A DNA stretch of 64,000 nucleotides from Anabaena sp051781005 (GCF_051781005.1 NZ_JBPWOA010000026.1:186001-250000); one strand, 5' to 3'. Positions 27,201-35,541 are shown, counted from the first letter of the stretch. Notes: generated by a model not told the origin, from the sequence alone. Translations and numbers: made by a program.

Positions 27201-27634
27201 ACTGGTTGGATAACTTGACGAATTCTATCTTGAGTAATCAACCCTACCAATTGCCCTTGCTTATCTACTACAGGCAAATGACGAATTTGATGCTGGCGCA
27301 TGAAAGATAAAGCAGTCAGGGCATTTTGAGCCGGATCTAACGTCAGGCTAATTACTGGCTGCGTCATCACCTCAGAAATTTTTACCTTGGATAAATCTAT
27401 TCCTGCCCCAGTCAGTAATACTATATCCCGTAGAGTTAATATACCTACTAAACTTGTTTCTTCAACTACTAAAACACAGCTACTGAAATCAGATAAAGAT
27501 TCTCCTGCACCGCTACTTACCGGATTCATTAATGCAATTACATCAATGAGCAGGGTATCTGGTAATACAGTTAAAGGATAACATTCAAGTACCTGTTCTA
27601 ATGTCAGCAAATCCACAGGATAAAGTGATTGCAT
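24287..27634 (-). CDS. Hybrid histidine kinase with four CBS, three PAS and a receiver domain
   Basis: An 1115-residue sensor without membrane segments. The first 280 residues hold four CBS motifs (for example VSEVMTQP-like KISEVMTQPVISLTLDPAQN and AVMSSPVVSISPTESLWTVH). A coiled coil (about 285 to 360) follows, then three PAS domains (DAITITDDEGRYVEVNPATC, TGTWDWNLKTNQVFW, DAIFVHDLEKRILFWNRGAE). The kinase core has phospho-accepting His in GIAHDLNNVFAP, N box NLAVNARDAM and G boxes DTGTGIP and GQGTGLGLSTV. The C-terminal receiver has the Asp in VLLDMLMPNMDG. CBS pairs suggest that adenine-nucleotide status modulates signalling. It is not clearly co-transcribed with a partner regulator. Confidence 0.94.
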   Translation of the reverse strand: MQSLYPVDLLTLEQVLECYPLTVLPDTLLIDVIALMNPVSSGAGESLSDFSSCVLVVEETSLVGILTLRDIVLLTGAGIDLSKVKISEVMTQPVISLTLDPAQNALTALSFMRQHQIRHLPVVDKQGQLVGLITQDRIRQVIQPVHLLKLQYVTEVMVTEVIHALPTTSVLELSQIMSDRQISSIIIVAQQDTVLIPVGMITEKDILKVQLQGLNIVQTQAQAVMSSPVVSISPTESLWTVHQLMQKQGVRRLAVIGEQGELQGLVTQSNLLQVLDPLEIVKVIQALQAKVEEQTVQLKQSNQQLRQEVTQRRQMEETLRQVQQELELRVVERTDELVQANNRLQQEIEERKQIATALQQREHQWQALFDHALDAITITDDEGRYVEVNPATCELFGVSREELLGSRIADFAKPGFDITQVWQQFYEQGQMFGEFSLYRPDGTVRETEFAAVANFIPHRHLSMLRDVSDRQAALRERKQAEVALRESEQRLQLALWAGNTGTWDWNLKTNQVFWSENLFSLFGLTPDTFDVSYENFVNIVHPEDRERLHQSVLRAVDQQVPHDLEFRFIYPDGTVGWSVCKGKVFYDDATGEPLQMIGVNMDITAHKQAQQQIREQAALIDVATDAIFVHDLEKRILFWNRGAERLYGWTAEESLGKNAYEIFYRESLLQLEAGLQATIEQGYWQGELVQITKMGKEIIVASRWTLVRDESRKPQSILVVNTDITEKKQLEQQFYRTQRLESVGTLASGIAHDLNNVFAPIVMIAQLLPFRCKNVDARTQELFKTLETSSKRGSDLVKQILTFARGTEGKRILLQPGHLLKELVKVIKQTFPKSIQIRTEIPTNTLWMVQADPTQLDQVFMNLAVNARDAMTNGGVLSITAENRMIDETYARMHLEAKAEGYIVVTVSDTGTGIPPEFIERIFDPFFTTKEVGQGTGLGLSTVLGIIKNHNGFVQVSSQVGKGTKFQVFLPIAEGTVSEVIIEAELSRGNGELILIVDDEAVVQKITQETLEDYNYKTLVANDGIEAIALYAQHHQEISTVLLDMLMPNMDGLTAIRTLRTLNSKVKIIATSGLPANEQKAIAVGANKFLSKPYTTTDLLTTLSDVINIREQGVD

Positions 27635-27863
27635 TGTTTAGCTTTTTAGTTAAAGCAATAAAAAAGTTATTTTCAAATTCTGAACAGAATTAAGATCATC
27701 TCAAAAATCATGATTATTCAATCTAGCTAACAAAATTTAGCTTTCTGTCCAAATAAAGTTTTGATTTTTAATTGTTAACTTTAAATGTAATGAAATAATT
27801 TTGGCTCTTTAGTACCTGTTATGGCAAACATGAGCTTATTTACCCCAGAAGAAATAATCAGGA

Positions 27864-27982
27864 CTGTCATTCTGTTTATAGAGCGTGGCGTATGATTCCT
27901 ACGTCGTTACGCAAGCTATAGCCATGCAAAACGCAGTGTAGAGAAGAATCTCCGAGATATTGAACAAAGCGAAGCATGACAG
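27864..27982. repeat. GTCATTCTG palindromic repeat interrupted by a second repeat
   Basis: CTGTCAT and ATGACAG pair as outer ends, and AAGAATCTC lies inside, as in the intact short repeat at 43631-43658 (GTCATTCTGAGCGCAGCGAA). About 60 bases with TAGAGCGTGGCG and GCAAGCTATAGCC, resembling the GC-rich repeat family, separate the two parts of the motif. Confidence 0.7.
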
Positions 27983-28075
27983 GGTATTTTATTGCTTGGA
28001 ATACTCTAATTAATTTTATATAAATTTACTGCATTACTAATTGTACAATTTTTTCTAAAATTTTTCTAAAACCAA

Positions 28076-28166
28076 TAGACCTCTGGCATGAATCAAGAAA
28101 AGAGGGCAAATTCGTACCCGGATTTCTCGCCAAGCCGAAAAAAGGTCATAAACTGCAAGAGGTCTA
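28076..28166. mobile_element. 91-bp MITE-like element
   Basis: TAGACCTCTGGCA and TGCAAGAGGTCTA are terminal inverted repeats with 12 of 13 positions paired. The interior has no coding capacity. A single related end (TAGACCTTTTGCAAAA) lies just after the kinase at 47889. No clear target duplication was identified. Confidence 0.6.
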
Positions 28167-28432
28167 ATGTCGTCATACAAGTATTATGAACTACCTCTAA
28201 CTGGCTTCTCTAGGAGATGCTCCGCGTAGCTTGCCGTTGCGTTAGCTTCCAGTAGGGTAGGGGTAGTGATCGCCTCCAGTACTGCGCTCGACAAGCTATC
28301 ATAAATCAAATCGGATTGCTGTATATCCTGAAAAATTCTTGACCCCTGACTATTAATCATAATTTCTGTGGCGATTGAATTTTTTTCCTTTTTATCAACT
28401 ATAAAAACCATTACTTCAGGAAAGCTTTTAAG

Positions 28433-31400
28433 ATGAAGATTTTAGTTGTCGAGGATGACGAGTTAAATGCCTATGCACTCACCGCCGTTCTCACTGACCA
28501 AAATTACGCCGTTGAGGTAGCGACTGATGGTGATGCAGCTTGGGATTTAATCGAAACTTATGATTATGATTTAATCCTGTTAGATGTCATGTTACCCAAA
28601 CTGGATGGGATTAGTCTCTGTCGGCAAATCCGGTCTAGTGGCAGGCAAGTACCAATTTTATTATTAACAGGGTGCGATCGCTCTCACGAAAAAGCCACAG
28701 GTTTAGATGCAGGTGCAGATGACTATGTAGTTAAACCTTTTGACCAAGAAGAGTTAGTAGCTCGTGTCCGGGCATTATTACGCCGGGGTAGTGTAACTTT
28801 AGCACCCATCTTAGAATGGGGTAACTTACAACTAGATCCTAGTAGCTGTGAAGTCACCTATGCCCAAAATCTCATCTCCCTCACCCCAAAAGAATACGCA
28901 CTCTTAGAACTATTCTTGCGAAATCAGCGCCGGGTATTTAGCTGTGGGATGATTTTAGAGCATCTTTGGTCTTATGAAGACACACCTGGAGAAGAAGCAG
29001 TCCGCACCCATATCAAAGGACTGCGAATGAAGCTCAAATCAGCCAATGCACCCCACGATTTAATCGAAACAGTGTATGGCATTGGCTATCGTCTCAAACC
29101 CCAGAAAGAAGAGAACAAAGAAGCAAGTTCTCAATCACAACAGCAAACACTCACAGCCATTGCAAATATTTGGCAGCGATTTCGGGGACGGGTAGATGAG
29201 CAGCTCAGTGTATTAGAGCAAGCTGCACAGACTTTAACTCCAGAATTGCTTTCCCAAGCATCCCCAGAAGCTCACACCCTCGCAGGCTCATTAGGCACAT
29301 TTGGTTTACCTCTGGGTTCAGAGTTAGCCAGAAAAATTGAAAAATTACTGAAATCAGGAAAAACATTCACCAAAACGGATATTAAGCATCTGCAAAATTG
29401 GGTGAAGTTACTACGTCAGGAAATCGAGAGCCATAACGAGAAAAATGTACCCCCACCATCAACTAATAATCAACTTCCCTGGTTATTAGTAATTGAGAAT
29501 GATGCCAATTTAGCAGAGCAAATCAAAATTGAAGCGATTAATTGGGGGTTAAACGTCTCAATTGCCACCAACTTAAATGCAGCGAAAAGTCAATTTTACC
29601 GCCAACCTCCTAATGTAGTGTTACTAGATCCAAAAGTGGGAGCAAGCCAGGAAGATAGCGGCAAATTTTTGGCTGAAGTTTGCCAATATAAACCCCCAAT
29701 TCCGGTGTTAGTGTTTACTGATCAGACTAATTTTAGCGATTCCTACGGAGCGCTTCGCTATCGCTTGCAAATAGCTCGTAATGGCAAACATACTTTTTTA
29801 CAAAAGCCAATGCCACCCCAACAGATATTAGCCGCAGTCCAGCAAGCCCTCGAAAATTCTCCCCATGCAGAACCAAAAATCTTAGTCGTAGATGATGACC
29901 CGCAGATATTAGCACTATTACAAACCTTACTCACCCCTTGGGGTCTAAAAATCATCCCTCTGAGTAATCCCCGTCAATTCTGGCCAACCCTAGAAACACA
30001 AAAGCCAGATCTGCTAATTTTAGATGTAGAAATGCCCTACATCAACGGCATTGAACTCTGCCAAGTAGTTCGTAACGATCCCCAACATCATGAGTTACCA
30101 ATCCTCTTTCTCACCGTCCACAACGATGCAGAAATTATCAATCAGATATTTAGCGCCGGTGCTGATGATTTTGTCAGCAAACCTATCATTGAACCGGAAT
30201 TAGTTACCCGCATCATCAACCGTTTAGAAAGGGTGAGACTGTCACGACAAATGACACAAAACCATAACACCCAAATCGGCGATATTACCCAACAAAAACA
30301 CACAGAAATAGAAATTCAGCGTATAAATCGCACCTTGCAAACATTAACTGCTTGTAATCAGGCACTAGTCCGCGCTAAAAACGAGTCTGACCTACTTCAA
30401 CAAATTTGTCATACTATTGTCGAAGTTGGCGGTTATCGTCTGGCCTGGGTGGGTTTTGCCCTACAAGATATCGCCCAAAGCATCCTACCAGTAGCTCAAG
30501 CAGGTTATGACGCAGGATATTTGCAATCTCTTGACCTAACTTGGGCTGATGCAATCAGAGGACAAGGTCCTACAGCTACAGCAATTCGCACAGGTCAAAC
30601 CTCTATCATCCAAAATATTCTCACAGATCCCAATTATCAGATTTGGCAGGGTCAAGCTAATGAACGGGGTTATGCTTCCTCAATTGCTCTACCTCTAATT
30701 GCTGATAATCAACAACCTTTTGGAGCTTTGAATATTTATGCCACATCTACAGAAGCTTTTGATACAGATGAAGTCAAACTACTCCAAGAACTAGCCGCTG
30801 ACTTGGCTTATGGCATTGTGGCTTTGCGAAATCAGCAACAACGGCAATTAGCAGAATTAGCTCTCCACAAAATTCATGATGAACTAGAACTAAGAGTAGC
30901 AGAACGCACGGCTGAATTAATTACAGCCAATTACAAGTTGCAGTTAGAACTAGACGAGCGACAACGCACACAAGACGCTCTCATCATTTCCCAAACTCGA
31001 TTTGAAGGCATTTTGAGTATTGCTGATGATGCAATTATTTCTATTGATGGTAATCAATGTATTACTTTATTTAACCAAGGTGCAGAAAAGATTTTTGGTT
31101 ATTATGCCCAAGAAATTCTCGGAAAACGGCTGGATTTACTCTTACCCATGCGTTTTTCTGAGCAACATCGCCATCATGTCACTGATTTTGGTAAATCTCC
31201 TAGTCCGGCTCGGAGAATGGGAGAAAGACGCGAAATATTTGGTCGTCACAAAGATGGAACTGAATTTCCGGCTGAAGCATCTATTTCTAAATTAGATGTT
31301 GGCTCTGAATGTGTTTATACAGTTATCCTTCGTGACATAACTGAGCGCAAGCAAGTGGAACGGATGAAAGATGAATTTGTCTCTGTGGTCAGTCATGAAC

Positions 31401-32860
31401 TCCGTACTCCCCTAACTTCAATTCACGGCTCCTTGGGAATGTTAGCGAGTGGTTTATTACCAACAGATTCAGAACAAGGTAAACGGTTACTGGAAATTGC
31501 TACCGATAGTACTGAACGCTTAGTGAGGTTGATTAATGACATTCTCGATATCGAGCGTATCGAATCGGGTAAGGTGAAAATGGAGCGGGAAAACTGCAAT
31601 CTAGATGAATTAATTAGTTCAGCTTTGAATATTATGCAGCCTCTAGCTAATAAAGCTGGGGTAAATTTATCTATCTCTAGTTTATCTGTACAACTCTGGG
31701 CTGATCCAGATCGGATTGTCCAAACTTTGACTAATTTGTTGAGTAATGCCATTAAATTTTCTACTTCTAGTTCTACTGTTTGGCTAACAGCAAAACAACA
31801 AAAAACCGAAGTTCTGCTAATAGTTAAAGATACAGGAAGGGGAATACCATCTGATAAATTAGATAGTATTTTTGAGCGTTTTCAACAAGTTGATTCCTCC
31901 GATTCACGCAACCATGAAGGTACTGGTTTAGGTTTGGCAATTTCTAAGAGTATTGTCCAGCAACATGGTGGAAAAATTTGGGCAGAAAGTGTTTTAAATG
32001 AGGGCAGTACTTTTTACTTAACTCTGCCAATTTGGCAACTTCCCCAAACTGAATTAGAAAATTCTGCTTCTGAAGAAATGCTAATTAATAATCAATATTC
32101 TCCCTTGGTGTTAGTTTGTGATGACGATGTTGTGATTCGCACCGAATTAAAAACTTTGCTAGAGCAAGGAGGATATCTGGTAATGACAGTTGCCACAGGT
32201 GAAGAAGCAATTTCTACAGCAATTACTCAACATCCAGATGTTATTCTACTAGATTTGCTCCTGCCGGGAATGAATGGCTGGGAAACAATGGCAGTATTGA
32301 AAGCACGGGAAGATACTCAAAACATCCCCATTGTAATTTGTAGTGTTTACCAACCCAGTACAAATAATCAACCTAGTGCTAATTTTGTGGATTGGTTGAG
32401 TAAACCTGTAGAAGAAATCTCTCTGTTGCATTCTTTGAAAAAAGTAGTAGCTGAACCTGCAAGGAAAGTTAAGATTTTAATTGTTGAAGATGATAATGAT
32501 CTTGTCGATTTGTTGGCAACTTTATTCGAGAGACATGATGATATTGAAACTTTTTTTGCTAAAACAGGTAAGGAAGCTATTCACCTCAGCCAAAAAGTTA
32601 ATCCTGATTTACTGATTCTGGATTTAATTTTACCAGAAAGTGATGGGTTTACAGTCGTGGATTGGCTTAAACAGCATAATCAACTTTGTACTATTTCCGT
32701 AGTTGTTTACTCAGCTAAAGATTTGGATGATTCGGAACGCCATCGACTAAAATTGGGGCATACAGAATTTTTAACTAAAGGACGAGTTTCAACTCATGAA
32801 GTTGAACAAAGAGTGCTGTATTTACTGCAAAAAATTACTGGGGGAATTGGTAACAGGTAA
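28433..32860 (+). CDS. Giant hybrid kinase: receiver-winged helix-HPt-receivers-GAF-PAS-kinase-receivers
   Basis: A 1475-residue cytoplasmic signalling protein. Residues 1-120 are a receiver (LILLDVMLPKLDG) and 125-225 an OmpR-type winged helix (VRTHIKGLRMKLKS, IETVYGIGYRLKP). About 235-330 is an HPt domain (AHTLAGSLGTFG). Two more receivers follow (VVLLDPKVG, LLILDVEMPYING), then a GAF domain (about 640-800), a coiled coil and a PAS domain (DAIISIDGNQCITLFNQGAE). The kinase core (SVVSHELRTPLTSIHGSLGM, NLLSNAIKFS, DTGRGIP, GTGLGLAIS) and two C-terminal receivers (VILLDLLLPGMNG, LLILDLILPESDG) complete it. A DNA-binding output domain in the same chain as a kinase is unusual. The second receiver carries a seven-codon insert of repeat DNA (29742-29762). 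Confidence 0.95.
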   Translation: MKILVVEDDELNAYALTAVLTDQNYAVEVATDGDAAWDLIETYDYDLILLDVMLPKLDGISLCRQIRSSGRQVPILLLTGCDRSHEKATGLDAGADDYVVKPFDQEELVARVRALLRRGSVTLAPILEWGNLQLDPSSCEVTYAQNLISLTPKEYALLELFLRNQRRVFSCGMILEHLWSYEDTPGEEAVRTHIKGLRMKLKSANAPHDLIETVYGIGYRLKPQKEENKEASSQSQQQTLTAIANIWQRFRGRVDEQLSVLEQAAQTLTPELLSQASPEAHTLAGSLGTFGLPLGSELARKIEKLLKSGKTFTKTDIKHLQNWVKLLRQEIESHNEKNVPPPSTNNQLPWLLVIENDANLAEQIKIEAINWGLNVSIATNLNAAKSQFYRQPPNVVLLDPKVGASQEDSGKFLAEVCQYKPPIPVLVFTDQTNFSDSYGALRYRLQIARNGKHTFLQKPMPPQQILAAVQQALENSPHAEPKILVVDDDPQILALLQTLLTPWGLKIIPLSNPRQFWPTLETQKPDLLILDVEMPYINGIELCQVVRNDPQHHELPILFLTVHNDAEIINQIFSAGADDFVSKPIIEPELVTRIINRLERVRLSRQMTQNHNTQIGDITQQKHTEIEIQRINRTLQTLTACNQALVRAKNESDLLQQICHTIVEVGGYRLAWVGFALQDIAQSILPVAQAGYDAGYLQSLDLTWADAIRGQGPTATAIRTGQTSIIQNILTDPNYQIWQGQANERGYASSIALPLIADNQQPFGALNIYATSTEAFDTDEVKLLQELAADLAYGIVALRNQQQRQLAELALHKIHDELELRVAERTAELITANYKLQLELDERQRTQDALIISQTRFEGILSIADDAIISIDGNQCITLFNQGAEKIFGYYAQEILGKRLDLLLPMRFSEQHRHHVTDFGKSPSPARRMGERREIFGRHKDGTEFPAEASISKLDVGSECVYTVILRDITERKQVERMKDEFVSVVSHELRTPLTSIHGSLGMLASGLLPTDSEQGKRLLEIATDSTERLVRLINDILDIERIESGKVKMERENCNLDELISSALNIMQPLANKAGVNLSISSLSVQLWADPDRIVQTLTNLLSNAIKFSTSSSTVWLTAKQQKTEVLLIVKDTGRGIPSDKLDSIFERFQQVDSSDSRNHEGTGLGLAISKSIVQQHGGKIWAESVLNEGSTFYLTLPIWQLPQTELENSASEEMLINNQYSPLVLVCDDDVVIRTELKTLLEQGGYLVMTVATGEEAISTAITQHPDVILLDLLLPGMNGWETMAVLKAREDTQNIPIVICSVYQPSTNNQPSANFVDWLSKPVEEISLLHSLKKVVAEPARKVKILIVEDDNDLVDLLATLFERHDDIETFFAKTGKEAIHLSQKVNPDLLILDLILPESDGFTVVDWLKQHNQLCTISVVVYSAKDLDDSERHRLKLGHTEFLTKGRVSTHEVEQRVLYLLQKITGGIGNR
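29742..29762 (+). repeat. Repeat-derived in-frame insert in a receiver domain (probable)
   Basis: TCCTACGGAGCGCTTCGCTA is the core of the GC-rich repeat family and encodes SYGALRY between NFSD and RLQIARNG. Receiver domains have no extra residues here in the relatives I recall. The evidence is weaker than for the other two inserts because no paralogue in the window can be compared. Confidence 0.55.
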
Positions 32861-33169
32861 TTGGTAATAGGCATAAGGCATAAGGCAGGAGAAAGATAAA
32901 TATTCCCCCTTATATCCCTCATCCTCACCGAAGAGGCAGAGGGGAAGGGGGCAGGGTGCAGGGGGAGCAAGCCCTTCCCCTCTGCGCGGAGCGTCTCGTA
33001 GAGAAGCCCCGCCCTTCCAGGGCGCTCTTACTGGGGCGGAGTACAAGCTCCGGTCTCAGTCTTCCCCCTTGCTCCCTGCTCCCTGCTCCCATGCCTCTTG
33101 TGACCATTTCCCTAATCCCCAGTCCCCAAAATGATATAAAATCTAAAGTTGATGAGGGGGATGGCAAGA
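32861..33169. other. Intergenic region with tandem and palindromic repeats
   Basis: No gene. It holds GGTAATT heptamers, a GC-rich palindromic repeat (GCGCGGAGCGTCTCGTAGAG, about 32978-33003), a GGGCGGA and CGCCC rich stretch, and CTCCCTG heptamers (33070-33090). Short frames on both strands here are repeat artefacts. Confidence 0.7.
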
Positions 33170-33556
33170 ATGACAACAAAGCGAATATTAGTCGTTGATA
33201 ATGAGCAATACATTCAAGAAGTAGCGAAGATTTGCTTGGAAACTGTTGCCAATTGGGAAGTATTTACGGCTGGTTCTGGAAAAGAAGGAATAGTCAAGGC
33301 TGAAAATTATCAACCAGATGCTATTCTTTTGGATGTGATGATGCCAGATATGGATGGACTGGCTGCTTTTGAAAATTTACAGGCAAATCCAGCTACAAAA
33401 GAGATTCCAGTGATTTTGTTAACTGCTAAAATCCAAATTGCGGATCGTCGTCGTTATGCTCAATTGGGAATTAAAAGTGCGATCGCTAAACCATTCGATC
33501 CGCTATCATTAGCAGGACAAGTAGCAGCAGCTTTGGGCTGGACTTTAGAAAATTAG
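33170..33556 (+). CDS. Single-domain response regulator (receiver only)
   Basis: A 128-residue receiver domain starting MTTKRILVVDNEQYIQEVAK. The phospho-acceptor Asp is in AILLDVMMPDMDG and the switch Thr/Lys in VILLTAKIQ and AIAKPFDP. There is no output domain, so it probably passes phosphate in a relay or acts by protein contact. I chose this ATG because GAGGGGG lies about 9 bases upstream; earlier in-frame starts at 33149 and 33161 overlap that site. It follows the giant hybrid kinase on the same strand with a 309-base repeat-filled gap, so it is a plausible partner in that pathway. Confidence 0.88.
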   Translation: MTTKRILVVDNEQYIQEVAKICLETVANWEVFTAGSGKEGIVKAENYQPDAILLDVMMPDMDGLAAFENLQANPATKEIPVILLTAKIQIADRRRYAQLGIKSAIAKPFDPLSLAGQVAAALGWTLEN

Positions 33557-33650
33557 ATGCAACGAGAGCATAGAATTAAGATATCAAGAATAATTAACCG
33601 CAGATAAACACAGATAAAGACGGATAATTTAGAAAACTCCACAAAAGAGA

Positions 33651-33754
33651 TGATCCAATCTTGTGGGATGGGCATCCTGCCCGTCCTTGTATTATTAGCA
33701 GGCTTTTCGGCCTGAACCACAAGAAATTTTGGGATATTTTTTTATTTGGAAGTC
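33651..33754. repeat. CTTGTGG...CCACAAG dispersed repeat, full copy 1
   Basis: It begins ATCCAATCTTGTGGGATGGG and continues CATCCTGCCCGTCC, has a variable hairpin (GCAGGCTTTTCGGCCTG), then CCACAAGAAATTTT and a T-rich tail ending TATTTGGAAGTC. The copy at 57012-57114 matches except in the central hairpin. Partial copies lie at 52985-53038 and 62491-62517. Confidence 0.85.
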
Positions 33755-33803
33755 TCTTAATTGATGTCATCATTTAGTGCAGCTTCACATAAAATTAGTC
33801 TGT

Positions 33804-34439
33804 TTAACGATCCCTTCTTTCATAACGACGACGGTAGAGTAATTCTAACTGTCCACCATATTCTTGAATCCAAGCAATCTGACGTATATATAATCCCCGA
33901 AATGTATTCGCAAAGAAAAGTGTAAAGATAGCCACGACTAATCCTGATGCTGTGGATACTAATGCTTCACTAATCCCCGCTGTCACACCCGCTGTTTTAC
34001 TACCACCCACATCACCAATATTCAAAGAAGCAAAAGAAGTAATTAACCCCAAAACCGTACCCAGTAAGCCTAACAGGGGAGCAAGACCAATAATTGTATC
34101 AAAAATGTTTTGGAATCTTTTCAGTAAAGGAATCTCTCCCTGTGCTTCACTTTCTAAAGCCAAGCGGAATTCTTCTGGGGTTGGTTCTTCCAATTCTAAA
34201 GCAGCTAAAAAAATTCGTGCGATAGGTAAATCAACATTTTTCTGCAAATTATCTAAAGCACTAACTACATTACCTTGACGGTAAAAATTTAGCACTTCCC
34301 TGACTACCCGATTTTGACGACCACTCAGCTTTACCCAAAAGGTGATCCTTTCCATAATGAGTGCTACTGCTAATACGGAAAAAAACAGCAGTGGCAACAT
34401 GACTACGCCACCGGCTTGAAATAGATTACTAATTTCCAT
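33804..34439 (-). CDS. MotA/TolQ/ExbB proton-channel family protein
   Basis: A 211-residue inner-membrane protein with three predicted membrane helices (VVMLPLLFFSVLAVALIMER near the N-terminus; IIGLAPLLGLLGTVLGLITS and SEALVSTASGLVVAIFTLFF in the C-terminal half). The last two carry the family pattern that lines the proton channel. ExbB-like proteins with ExbD and TonB energise outer-membrane receptors, such as the two in this window, but other roles are possible. The nearest ExbD-like gene is 16 kb away on the other strand (50209). This gene instead follows a DevA-like ATPase gene by 32 bases, so it may be the last gene of that operon. Confidence 0.9.
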   Translation of the reverse strand: MEISNLFQAGGVVMLPLLFFSVLAVALIMERITFWVKLSGRQNRVVREVLNFYRQGNVVSALDNLQKNVDLPIARIFLAALELEEPTPEEFRLALESEAQGEIPLLKRFQNIFDTIIGLAPLLGLLGTVLGLITSFASLNIGDVGGSKTAGVTAGISEALVSTASGLVVAIFTLFFANTFRGLYIRQIAWIQEYGGQLELLYRRRYERRDR

Positions 34440-34471
34440 TTACTATCTTGTAAATCCTGCACACAGCTAGA

Positions 34472-35209
34472 TTAATGCATTTTAGCAATAGCATCTATAC
34501 CATCACTCTTCAATTGTCCATCTTCCATGTAAATGATGCGATCTGCAATATCCAATATCCGATTATCGTGGGTGACAAGCAAAATAGTACAACCTTGTTC
34601 TTTAGCTAATTTTTGCATTAATTCCACCACATCGCGTCCAGATTGTTTATCTAAGGACGCTGTGGGTTCATCAGCTAGAACTATTTTAGGATGACTAACT
34701 AAAGCACGTGCGATCGCAACTCGTTGCTTTTGTCCCCCCGATAAACTCTCTGGATAGTAGTCAACACGATCACCTAAACCCACTTCTGCTAACATTGCTA
34801 TAGCTTTGGCGTTAATATCTCCTTGCAGATAATCCTCATGCAACTCCAAAGACATCCGCACATTTTCTTTCGCTGTTAAAAACGTCATGAGGTTATGCGC
34901 TTGGAAAATATAACCAATCTGACGACGCAACTTAGTTAATTGTCCCTTACTCGCACCACTCATTTCCTCACCCAATATTTGTAAACTCCCCTCTTGCGCG
35001 GAACGCAAACCTCCCATAAGTGATAACAAAGTAGTTTTACCTGAACCAGAAGGCCCCGTCATAATCACAATTTCACCAGTCTTAATCTCTAAATTAATGT
35101 CAAATAACACTTGTTTTTTGAGCATCGCTTCACCAAAATAATGATTGAGTTTGGAAACAGTAATTACCGTTTCCGAAGCAATGTTGGATTTCGTCGAGAC
35201 TTGTAACAT
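34472..35209 (-). CDS. DevA-type ABC transporter ATPase
   Basis: A 245-residue ATPase of the MacB/LolD/DevA class. It has Walker A MTGPSGSGKTTLLSL, signature ESLSGGQKQRVAIARA, Walker B KIVLADEPTASLD and the switch His in LLVTHDNR. It would drive export together with the DevC-like permease (35566-36747) and the DevB-like fusion protein (37184-38473). In Anabaena, DevBCA exports heterocyst glycolipids; several paralogues with other substrates exist, so the substrate here is open. A MITE-like element separates it from the permease gene. Confidence 0.93.
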   Translation of the reverse strand: MLQVSTKSNIASETVITVSKLNHYFGEAMLKKQVLFDINLEIKTGEIVIMTGPSGSGKTTLLSLMGGLRSAQEGSLQILGEEMSGASKGQLTKLRRQIGYIFQAHNLMTFLTAKENVRMSLELHEDYLQGDINAKAIAMLAEVGLGDRVDYYPESLSGGQKQRVAIARALVSHPKIVLADEPTASLDKQSGRDVVELMQKLAKEQGCTILLVTHDNRILDIADRIIYMEDGQLKSDGIDAIAKMH

Positions 35210-35253
35210 AGATTTTTTATTGGTTTCAACTAATCAAGTATTCCCTTTTAACT

Positions 35254-35541
35254 CCCCTCCTCGCTTGCCTACCGTGTACACACAAGTCCAGTTAACATTA
35301 AATCGGCGGTTAGAAACCGCAACTACACAGGCAAAACTCCTTCGGATTCGCCAGTTCCCTACGGCGGGAGACCCGCCTACAGGACTGGTCTCACCACCTA
35401 CGTGGGTTGAAAATAAGTAGTTTTTCTTTTCTTAAGTCCACGCAGGTGGACTTTGTTTGTGTAGCCGTGATTTATAATCGCCAGGGCTTGTTTTGGGTAA
35501 TCAGATCACTTGTGTGTACACCGTAGGCTTGCGGGGAGGGG
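35254..35541. mobile_element. MITE-like element between devC- and devA-type genes
   Basis: The terminal arms 35254-35287 and 35508-35541 are inverted copies matching at about 30 of 34 positions; their inner parts GTGTACACACAAGT are perfect. The interior holds palindromes (AAGTCCAC and GTGGACTT at 35434-35453; GGCGGGAGACCCGCC) and no gene. It lies inside an otherwise compact operon, so it is transcribed and could fold into a long hairpin. Confidence 0.8.

Larger units (their letters stand above)
27635..28432. other. Long intergenic region with nested repeats
   Basis: Nearly 800 bases between the divergent large kinase genes, with no supported gene. It contains a GTCATTCTG-type palindromic repeat interrupted by another repeat (27864-27982), a 91-bp MITE-like element (28076-28166) and a GC-rich palindromic repeat (28200-28250). 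A 75-codon minus-strand frame (28184-28411) is judged spurious because its last third is repeat DNA. Confidence 0.65.

Noticed and set aside
28184..28411. 75-codon minus-strand frame upstream of the giant kinase
   Set aside because: The last third is encoded by a GC-rich repeat and the rest resembles nothing; there is no convincing ribosome-binding site.
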